From Shewanella litorisediminis (GTDB lineage Bacteria > Pseudomonadota > Gammaproteobacteria > Enterobacterales > Shewanellaceae): DNA of 64,000 bases. A program made the position numbers and the translations under genes. The notes beneath the pieces were generated by a model, which was not told the DNA's origin, searched no databases, and saw only the letters and a program-made list of their open reading frames with translations. Within the stretch, counting starts at the first letter, position 1. The number at the start of each line of letters is the position of its first letter. Shown here piece by piece: positions 58,166-64,000 of the stretch. The stretch covers positions 3,263,501-3,327,500 of the forward strand of contig NZ_CP069213.1 of the NCBI RefSeq assembly GCF_016834455.1, in the 5' to 3' direction.

Positions 58166-58705
58166 ATGATCCTCACTCTCAGCACCCTGATGACCCTGCT
58201 CCTCGTTGCCGCCGTGGTGGCGCTGCTCATCGCCCGCAGCAAGGGTGAAGCTATCCCTCTGGCGGTTGTCCCCGTTATCGGGATGATGGCGCTGATGGTG
58301 GGTTCGGCCACCTACTTTGTGCACAGAGCCAGCGAGCAGCAGGACTATCGCGAGCTGTTATGGCAGCCTCTGGCTGCGGATAAAATTCCCATGCTGGTTC
58401 AGGGTGGCTATACGGTGTTTGTGGATTTGCATTCCGACTGGTGTATGGCCTGTCAGACCAACCGCGTTGGTGTGCTGCATCGCCCCGAGGTGGTCAGCAC
58501 CCTGCTTTCTGGCAAGGTGGTGTTGATGCAGGCCAACTGGAGCCAGGAGGCCGAGCGCATCTCGCCCCATTACGGCAAGGTAGCTGCACCCGGTTCGCCC
58601 TTTAATAAGGTCTATGGCCCGGGAATGCCAAGGGGACAGATATTACCATCGGAACTGAGCCCGAATGATGTCATCACTGCCATCCGAAGCGCCAAAGGCA
58701 GCTGA
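58166..58705 (+). CDS. Membrane-anchored thioredoxin-fold protein (DsbD-gamma-like)
   Basis: A 179-residue protein with two N-terminal helices (about 1-22 and 30-52) and a thioredoxin domain whose active site is DWCMAC (C-X2-C) in VFVDLHSDWCMACQTNRVGV. GSPFNKVYGPGMPRGQILPS holds the likely cis-proline region. Similar to the gamma domain of DsbD. AAGGA lies 8 nt before the ATG. 127 nt after ccoG, so probably in the same transcript; it may pass electrons to or from CcoG or copper chaperones, which is inference. Confidence 0.8.
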   Translation: MILTLSTLMTLLLVAAVVALLIARSKGEAIPLAVVPVIGMMALMVGSATYFVHRASEQQDYRELLWQPLAADKIPMLVQGGYTVFVDLHSDWCMACQTNRVGVLHRPEVVSTLLSGKVVLMQANWSQEAERISPHYGKVAAPGSPFNKVYGPGMPRGQILPSELSPNDVITAIRSAKGS

Positions 58706-58716
58706 TACCACATAAT

Positions 58717-58745
58717 AAAAACGCCGGCAAATGCCGGCGTTTTTT
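58717..58745. terminator. Bidirectional terminator
   Basis: AAAAACGCCGGCA-AA-TGCCGGCGTTTTT between the thioredoxin gene and cysH. Confidence 0.88.
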
Positions 58746-58776
58746 ATGCTCGCACACAATGCTGTGCCCAGCAGGA

Positions 58777-59505
58777 TTAAATCTCGTAGTGCAATCCACA
58801 CTCACGCTTTAACCCATTAAAGCGGGTGTCTTCTTCGCTCATGCCGAGCTCCAGTGGCTTGGTGGAGTGGGTATCGCCCACAGACACATAGCCCTGCTCC
58901 CACAGCGGATGATAAGGCAGCTCGAATTTGGTCAGGTATTCATGCACATCCTTGTTGCTCCATTCAATAATCGGCAGCAGCTTAAAGCGCTTACCGTGAA
59001 TGGCAAGGATGGGCAGCCCTTCCCGGGTCGATGCCTGGGTGCGGCGAAGGCCAGCAAACCAGGTGCCCATTTCCAGCTCATCCAGCGCCCTTTGCATAGG
59101 CTCAACCTTGTTGATGCGGTTGTAGCGCTCAAGGCCATCCAGCCCCTGCTCCCACAGCTTGCCGAAGCGGGCTTCCTGCCAGGCAGCCGTCATCGGGGCG
59201 CGGTACACCTTAAGGTTAAGCTTAAGGCGCTCGGTCAGTTCATCGATAAAGCGGTAGGTCTCCGGGAACAAATACCCGGTATCGGTCAGCACCACAGGAA
59301 TATCGCTTTTTACCTGCGTCACCAAATGCAGCATCACCGCCGCCTGGATACCAAAACTGGAGCTTACAATATGCTCGCCGGGTAATTCACGCAGTGCAAA
59401 TTCAACCCGCTCGGCAGGCGTGGCCTTGGCCAGCTGTAAATTGATGTCCGCAAGCGCGGCCGCTTGCTCGGCTGCGTCCAGACTAAGTAAATCGTGATAA
59501 TTCAT
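58777..59505 (-). CDS. cysH: Phosphoadenylyl-sulfate reductase CysH
   Basis: A 242-residue enzyme that reduces PAPS to sulfite with thioredoxin. [17 protein letters not shown] binds the nucleotide, [17 protein letters not shown] follows, and the catalytic Cys is in KRECGLH near the end (about Cys236). Lacking the extra cysteine pairs of APS reductases, it should use PAPS. GGAG precedes the ATG at 59505. Third gene of cysJIH. Confidence 0.94.
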   Translation of the reverse strand: MNYHDLLSLDAAEQAAALADINLQLAKATPAERVEFALRELPGEHIVSSSFGIQAAVMLHLVTQVKSDIPVVLTDTGYLFPETYRFIDELTERLKLNLKVYRAPMTAAWQEARFGKLWEQGLDGLERYNRINKVEPMQRALDELEMGTWFAGLRRTQASTREGLPILAIHGKRFKLLPIIEWSNKDVHEYLTKFELPYHPLWEQGYVSVGDTHSTKPLELGMSEEDTRFNGLKRECGLHYEI

Positions 59506-59572
59506 GCTTATCTCCAAGGGTTCTGGCGTCGCTACACGTCTTGGCACCGGCCATCGGGCCGCCAAAACAAAT

Positions 59573-59593
59573 GGGGGAAGCTTTGCTTCCCCC
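59573..59593 (-). terminator. Intra-operon hairpin between cysI and cysH
   Basis: GGGGGAAGC-TTT-GCTTCCCCC; on the minus strand followed by ATTTGTTTT. May reduce read-through from cysI into cysH. Confidence 0.55.
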
Positions 59594-59602
59594 TGACTGG
59601 TC

Positions 59603-61318
59603 TCAGGCGTGGAAGTCGGTTTTACTGACTTTCACTTCGGCAACAACACCCACCCGAATAACAAAATCACCAAAACATTCACCTGGGTTACGCTCAACTG
59701 ACCAGCGGCCAATCAAGGTATCCAGTGCCGCCAGAATTTCCGCTTCGGCCACGTTATCCAAATACAATTTCGGAATACGGGTTCCCGCAGTGTTACCGCC
59801 CAGATACAGGTTGTATTTGCCAGGACCACGGCCCACTAAACCTGCTTCTGCCAACATGGCGCGGCCGCAGCCATTCGGGCAACCCACGACGCGCAGGATG
59901 ATATGGTCGTCGGCAATGCCGTGCTTGCTCAAGATCCCTTCAACGTGGGTGACCAGCGTTGGCAGGTAACGTTCGGCTTCTGCCATCGCCAGCGGACAAG
60001 TTGGCAGTGACACGCAAGCCATCGAGTTTTTACGCTGAGTAGTCACGTTTTCCAACAAACCATGATTGCGCGCCAGCTGCTCAATCTGCGCTTTATCTTC
60101 GGCTGCAACCCCTGCGATAACCAGGTTCTGGTTTGCCGTCATGCGAAAATCGCCTTTATGCACTTTGGCAATTTCAGCAACACCCGTTTTCAGCGGCTTA
60201 CCCGGGTAATCGAGCAGACGGCCGTTTTCGATAAAGAGTGTTAAATGGTGCTTACCATCAATGCCTTCCACCCAACCAAAGCGATCGCCACGGTGGGTAA
60301 ATTCGTAAGGACGGCTTGGGCCAAAGGCCACGCCAACCCGTTGTTCCACTTCAGATTTGAAAGCGTCAACGCCGATACGATCTATCGTGTATTTGGTTTT
60401 GGCATTTTTCCGGTTAACCCGATCGCCGTAGTCACGCTGCACTGTGACCACGTGCTCTGCGACTTTCAGCACATGCTCAAGACCGATAAAGCCCAAATCT
60501 TCTGCCCGGCGCGGATAAGTCGCTTTATCGCCGTGGGTCATCGCAAGGCCGCCACCAACCAACACGTTAAAACCAACCAGCTGGCCATTTTCGGCAATGG
60601 CCACGAAATTTAAGTCGTTGGCGTGTACGTCGACGTCATTGTGCGGTGGGATCACCACCGTGGTTTTAAACTTACGCGGCAGGTAGGTATCACCCAGCAC
60701 CGGCTCAGTTTCCGTGGTTTCTACTTTTTCTTCGCCCAGCCAAATCTCGGCATAGGCGCGGGTTTTTGGCAGCAAATGTTCAGAGATTTTCGCAGCCCAC
60801 TCATAAGCTTGCTGGTGCAACACCGATTCCACAGGGTTTGAGGTACACAGCACGTTGCGGTTTACATCACCGGCGGTTGCAATCGAGTCGATGCCAATTT
60901 TATTCAGCATCTGGTGCATCGGCTTGATATCCGGTTTAAACACGCCGTGGAACTGGAAGGTCTGGCGGGTGGTTAACCGAATTGAGCCGTACATGGTGTG
61001 CTCGCGGGCAAATTCATCAATCGCCAGCCATTGCTCAGGCTTGATAATCCCGCCGGGCATGCGCGCCCGCAGCATCACATTATGCAGCGGCTCCAGCTTT
61101 TGCTCTGCGCGCTCAGCACGTAAATCGCGGTCATCCTGCTGATACATGCCGTGAAAACGCACCAACATGAAGTTATCACCGGTGAAACCACCGGTAATTT
61201 CGTCTTTTAAGTCTGTGGTGATAGTGCCACGCAGATGGTTGCTTTCAGCCTTCAGACGCTCGTTATCAGACAGCTGGCCCTGCACCTGCAGTTCAGGTTT
61301 AATTGGATATTGGCTCAT
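59603..61318 (-). CDS. cysI: Sulfite reductase hemoprotein CysI
   Basis: A 571-residue siroheme/4Fe-4S enzyme that reduces sulfite to sulfide. [18 protein letters not shown] and [20 protein letters not shown], then the cluster cysteines in [12 protein letters not shown] and [12 protein letters not shown] (C-X5-C and C-X3-C). Overlaps cysJ by TAATG, so is translated with it. Confidence 0.96.
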   Translation of the reverse strand: MSQYPIKPELQVQGQLSDNERLKAESNHLRGTITTDLKDEITGGFTGDNFMLVRFHGMYQQDDRDLRAERAEQKLEPLHNVMLRARMPGGIIKPEQWLAIDEFAREHTMYGSIRLTTRQTFQFHGVFKPDIKPMHQMLNKIGIDSIATAGDVNRNVLCTSNPVESVLHQQAYEWAAKISEHLLPKTRAYAEIWLGEEKVETTETEPVLGDTYLPRKFKTTVVIPPHNDVDVHANDLNFVAIAENGQLVGFNVLVGGGLAMTHGDKATYPRRAEDLGFIGLEHVLKVAEHVVTVQRDYGDRVNRKNAKTKYTIDRIGVDAFKSEVEQRVGVAFGPSRPYEFTHRGDRFGWVEGIDGKHHLTLFIENGRLLDYPGKPLKTGVAEIAKVHKGDFRMTANQNLVIAGVAAEDKAQIEQLARNHGLLENVTTQRKNSMACVSLPTCPLAMAEAERYLPTLVTHVEGILSKHGIADDHIILRVVGCPNGCGRAMLAEAGLVGRGPGKYNLYLGGNTAGTRIPKLYLDNVAEAEILAALDTLIGRWSVERNPGECFGDFVIRVGVVAEVKVSKTDFHA

Positions 61319-63126
61319 TAATAAACATCCTTCTGATAACGCTTGCTCTCGCGTAACTCTTCAAAATACTCGTCGGCTGCTTCGTCAGACAAGCCACCGT
61401 GGGTTTGGGCAATTTGCAATAACGCCTGATGTACATCTTTCGCCATCCGGTTACCGTCACCACAAATATATAAGTGAGCGCCTTGTTGCAGCCAAGACCA
61501 CACTTCGGCGCCTTTGGCAGCCAGTTTATCCTGCACATACACTTTTTGTGCTTGGTCGCGGCTAAATGCCACATCCAGGTGGGTTAACACGCCACGCTTC
61601 AAGTAGTCTTGAAGCTCCACCTGATATAAGAAATCACGGGTGAAATGCGGGTTGCCAAAGAACAGCCAGTTCTGGCCGGTCGCACCTGCGTTATCACGCT
61701 CTTGCAAGAACGCCCGAAACGGCGCAATACCGGTGCCGGGGCCAATCATCAACACTGGCGTATCATTGCTGGGCAGGCGGAAGTTGTCATTGTGTTCAAC
61801 AAAGACTTTCACCGGCTCTCCTTCAGCCAAGCGCTCAGCTAAAAAGCCTGACGCACCACCTAAATGGGTGCTGCCAAAAGCATCGTAACGCACCACGCCA
61901 ACGGTTAAATGCACTTCTTCGCCCACTTCGGCTTGGCTTGAGGCGATGGAATACAAGCGTGGCTGCACTTTGCGCAGGCTGTCCACCAGTTGCTGTGCGC
62001 TGATGTTGGCAGGGTTTTGCACAATCACATCGGCACTTTGTTTATCGGCCAGATAAGCGCGCAGCGCGTCTTTGTCTGCGCCAAGCGCTTGCAATTCGGC
62101 ATTGTTGCTCGCCTCTGCGTACTTGGTCACCAGTGACGGGTAAGCCTGGGTGAGCTCCAGCTCGTCGGTTAACGCCGCTTGCAGGGTTAACGTTTGGCCA
62201 GACAGTTCAACTTGCTCGCTGCCAGTTAAACCTGTGGCGGCCAGCACGCTGGCGACAAGCTCCGGTGCATTGCGGAAATACACCCCTAAAGCATCACCCG
62301 GCTGATAGGTCAGGCCGGTGCCTTCCAGCGAGATCTCAATATGACGCACGTCTTTGGTGGAATTACGCGCCGTGATCTTTTGATTAATACTTAACTCAGC
62401 GGTAGCTGGGTTTTGCTTATCATACTGGCTTTGGCTAGCCGCGGTGCCAGTCGCACCAGGCCATGCAATCACTCGCTCGCTACCGGCGCCTGATGCTTTA
62501 AGCAGCGGTGTAAACACATCCAAGGCTGCTTCCTGCCAGTTTTTCGCACCCTCGGCATAATCGACGTCAAGCAGGGCGGGCTCATACAAGCGTTTTGCAC
62601 CTAATACAGCCAGTTGGCTGTCAAAGTCAGTGGCGGTTTTGCAGAAAAACTCATAGCTGGTATCGCCAAGGCCCAACACGGCAAATTGCAGCTCGGGTAA
62701 CTTCGGTGCCTTTTTGCCAAACAGGAACTTATAGAAACTCACTGCGCTCTCGGGTGGCTCACCCTCGCCATAGGTCGAGGCAACAATGATGAGGAATTTT
62801 TCTTTTGCCAACGCATTGGTTTTATACGAGGCAATATCCTGTAACTGCACCGCTAAGCCACGGCTTTCTGCCGCCGCTTTGATTTTACTGGCCACGCCTT
62901 TGGCATTGCCGGTCTGCGATGCGTAAAGCACCGTTAAAGTCGCGGCTTCCTGGGCAGCTGGCGCTGCAGCAAAAGCCCCCCCAGCGGCAGATTGCGCGCT
63001 TGCCGCCAGATAACCACTGACCCAGGCCAGTTGCACGGCATTGAGCTCAAAAGTCAGTTGCTTGAGCTTGTCGACCTGCTCGGCACTGAGCGGAGACGCG
63101 AGAGAGGATAATTCTTTTAACAGCAT
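61318..63126 (-). CDS. cysJ: Sulfite reductase flavoprotein CysJ
   Basis: A 602-residue flavoprotein: N-terminal helix, flavodoxin domain ([19 protein letters not shown]), FAD connection domain, and the ferredoxin reductase domain ([54 protein letters not shown]), ending [10 protein letters not shown]. Passes electrons from NADPH to CysI. First gene of cysJIH; probable CysB control. Two 60-nt blocks near its 3' end are about 45-47 percent GC by hand count, lower than neighbours. Confidence 0.96.
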   Translation of the reverse strand: MLLKELSSLASPLSAEQVDKLKQLTFELNAVQLAWVSGYLAASAQSAAGGAFAAAPAAQEAATLTVLYASQTGNAKGVASKIKAAAESRGLAVQLQDIASYKTNALAKEKFLIIVASTYGEGEPPESAVSFYKFLFGKKAPKLPELQFAVLGLGDTSYEFFCKTATDFDSQLAVLGAKRLYEPALLDVDYAEGAKNWQEAALDVFTPLLKASGAGSERVIAWPGATGTAASQSQYDKQNPATAELSINQKITARNSTKDVRHIEISLEGTGLTYQPGDALGVYFRNAPELVASVLAATGLTGSEQVELSGQTLTLQAALTDELELTQAYPSLVTKYAEASNNAELQALGADKDALRAYLADKQSADVIVQNPANISAQQLVDSLRKVQPRLYSIASSQAEVGEEVHLTVGVVRYDAFGSTHLGGASGFLAERLAEGEPVKVFVEHNDNFRLPSNDTPVLMIGPGTGIAPFRAFLQERDNAGATGQNWLFFGNPHFTRDFLYQVELQDYLKRGVLTHLDVAFSRDQAQKVYVQDKLAAKGAEVWSWLQQGAHLYICGDGNRMAKDVHQALLQIAQTHGGLSDEAADEYFEELRESKRYQKDVY

Positions 63127-63472
63127 GAGGACGACCCAGTGACATTTTATTGCATGCTAGCTTAGTGCCCTTTCGGACAAGCAAAAAAGAATAAAATTTA
63201 ATTTTTTATTCTCTTTGGGAATATGCAGAGTCGAATTTTTAAGCTACAAAAGTGTGGCCAGGCGCAAATTTTTTGCTCCGACCAGTGGCTTAAGTCGCCT
63301 CATGAAGAATATGCGCTTGTGTCGGCAGGCAGACTTGCCACAATGAGGTCACACCGTACAGAGCTCTGTCCCCTACAGACAGCCGGTTGCAAAACCGCCC
63401 AGCCTGTCCCTCCTGTTTCGCCCGACACAGGAAGCGGTGTGTTCACGTTTCAATAACCATCAGGGAATCGTC
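63127..63472. other. Divergent control region of cysJ and pntA
   Basis: A 346-nt intergenic region with an AT-rich core. AGAATAAAA-N7-TTTTATTCT at 63188-63212 is a perfect inverted repeat about 62 nt upstream of cysJ, and could be a CysB or RNA-polymerase-proximal element. The half nearer pntA is GC-rich without a clear gene. Confidence 0.5.
63188..63212 (-). promoter_or_regulatory. Inverted repeat upstream of cysJ
   Basis: AGAATAAAA and TTTTATTCT with 7 nt between. Symmetric and AT-rich, as many CysB sites are, but the CysB consensus is weak, so assignment is tentative. Confidence 0.4.
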
Positions 63473-64000
63473 ATGCAAATTGGAATTCCGAGAGAGAGTC
63501 TCGCCGGTGAAACCCGGGTCGCCGCGACCCCGGCAACGGTTGAGCAACTTAAAAAACTCGGCTTTGAAGTGGCTATCGAATCTGGTGCCGGCACCCTTGC
63601 CAGCTTCAGTGATGCCGCCTTTGAGGCGGTGGGCGCCAGTGTAGTGCCCTCCGTATGGCAGGCCGACCTTATTTTTAAGGTCAATGCCCCTACCGAAAAT
63701 GAAATAAAAGAAATCAAAGACGGCGCTACCTTGGTGAGTTTTATCTGGCCTGCTCAAAACCCTGAGCTGGTTGAGAAATTATCACAGCGCAATATCAACG
63801 TGATGGCGATGGACATGGTGCCGCGTATTTCCCGCGCCCAGTCGCTGGATGCCCTGTCATCCATGGCCAACATCGGCGGCTACCGCGCCGTGGTGGAAGC
63901 CGCCCACGAGTTTGGCCGCTTCTTTACCGGCCAAATCACCGCTGCCGGTAAGGTGCCCCCTGCCAAGGTGCTGGTGATTGGTGCCGGTGTGGCCGGTCTT
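63473..64000 (+). CDS. pntA: NAD(P) transhydrogenase alpha subunit PntA, 5' part
   Basis: The first 176 codons of PntA, cut by the window edge. MQIGIPRESLAGETRVAATP is the family start; RISRAQSLDALSSMANIGGY and the dinucleotide loop KVLVIGAGVAGL follow. With PntB it couples hydride transfer between NADH and NADP+ to proton flow. AGGGAA lies 6 nt before the ATG. Confidence 0.95.
   Translation, partial: MQIGIPRESLAGETRVAATPATVEQLKKLGFEVAIESGAGTLASFSDAAFEAVGASVVPSVWQADLIFKVNAPTENEIKEIKDGATLVSFIWPAQNPELVEKLSQRNINVMAMDMVPRISRAQSLDALSSMANIGGYRAVVEAAHEFGRFFTGQITAAGKVPPAKVLVIGAGVAGL

Overview
The window looks like chromosomal DNA of a gammaproteobacterium, most likely Shewanella. Evidence: the lptD-surA-pdxA-rsmA-apaG-apaH order, the cysJIH cluster, rplU-rpmA-obgE, and lineage-typical small families (DUF3019, DUF3718, DUF3144, DUF1289, DUF4136) in a moderately GC-rich, compact background. 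The genus is inferred from gene content, not from a search. Both window ends cut genes: an amino-acid permease at 1 and pntA at 64000. I saw no rRNA, tRNA, insertion sequence, prophage or CRISPR array.

Layout. 1-9.6 kb: partial HAAAP permease, lipoprotein penicillin-acylase-family enzyme, yjjX, a MarR-GNAT fusion, tas, and csdA-csdE with an overlapping M19 dipeptidase. 10-16.9 kb: a DUF368 polyprenyl-phosphate carrier, a DUF4442 protein, rsuA with a cysteine-rich COG2345-type regulator divergent from an FMN reductase, two VOC proteins, DUF1971-like and YcxB-like proteins, an aaaT-like acetyltransferase and a small periplasmic protein. 16.9-22.5 kb: malonyltransferase-like protein, fused E1 alpha-beta 2-oxoacid dehydrogenase, gcdH and a divergent LysR gene. 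22.6-25.9 kb: a four-gene envelope module, MipA/OmpV-DUF3019-response regulator-kinase. 25.9-31.5 kb: DUF1289, DUF4136, Ycf46-like AAA+ ATPase, yiaW-yiaV and purT. 31.8-33.8 kb: a PepSY/DUF2271/DUF4198 operon behind a Fur-box-like site.

33.8-46.9 kb: a compact five-gene minus-strand unit, amgK-murU-djlA-outer-membrane protein-2-hydroxyacid dehydrogenase, is divergent from lptD-surA-pdxA-rsmA-apaG-apaH. It is followed by a chemoreceptor behind a near-perfect sigma-28 promoter. 47-54.5 kb: housekeeping genes (folA, yjjP-yjjB, obgE, rpmA, rplU, ispB, ung) with small conserved proteins and a LysE-type exporter. 54.9-58.7 kb: a PAS/sigma-54 activator, a CcoG-type ferredoxin and a membrane-anchored thioredoxin. 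A perfect palindrome, TCACGATATTTCGTGA, occurs in front of both the activator and ccoG, and ccoG has a strong sigma-54 promoter. This is the best candidate for an undescribed regulatory system. 58.7-64 kb: cysH, cysI, cysJ and the start of pntA.

Common themes are envelope biogenesis and recycling (LptD, SurA, AmgK-MurU, DUF368, DjlA), sulfur and Fe-S metabolism (CsdAE, CysJIH, CcoG, COG2345 regulator) and local regulators sitting next to their likely targets with visible operators.
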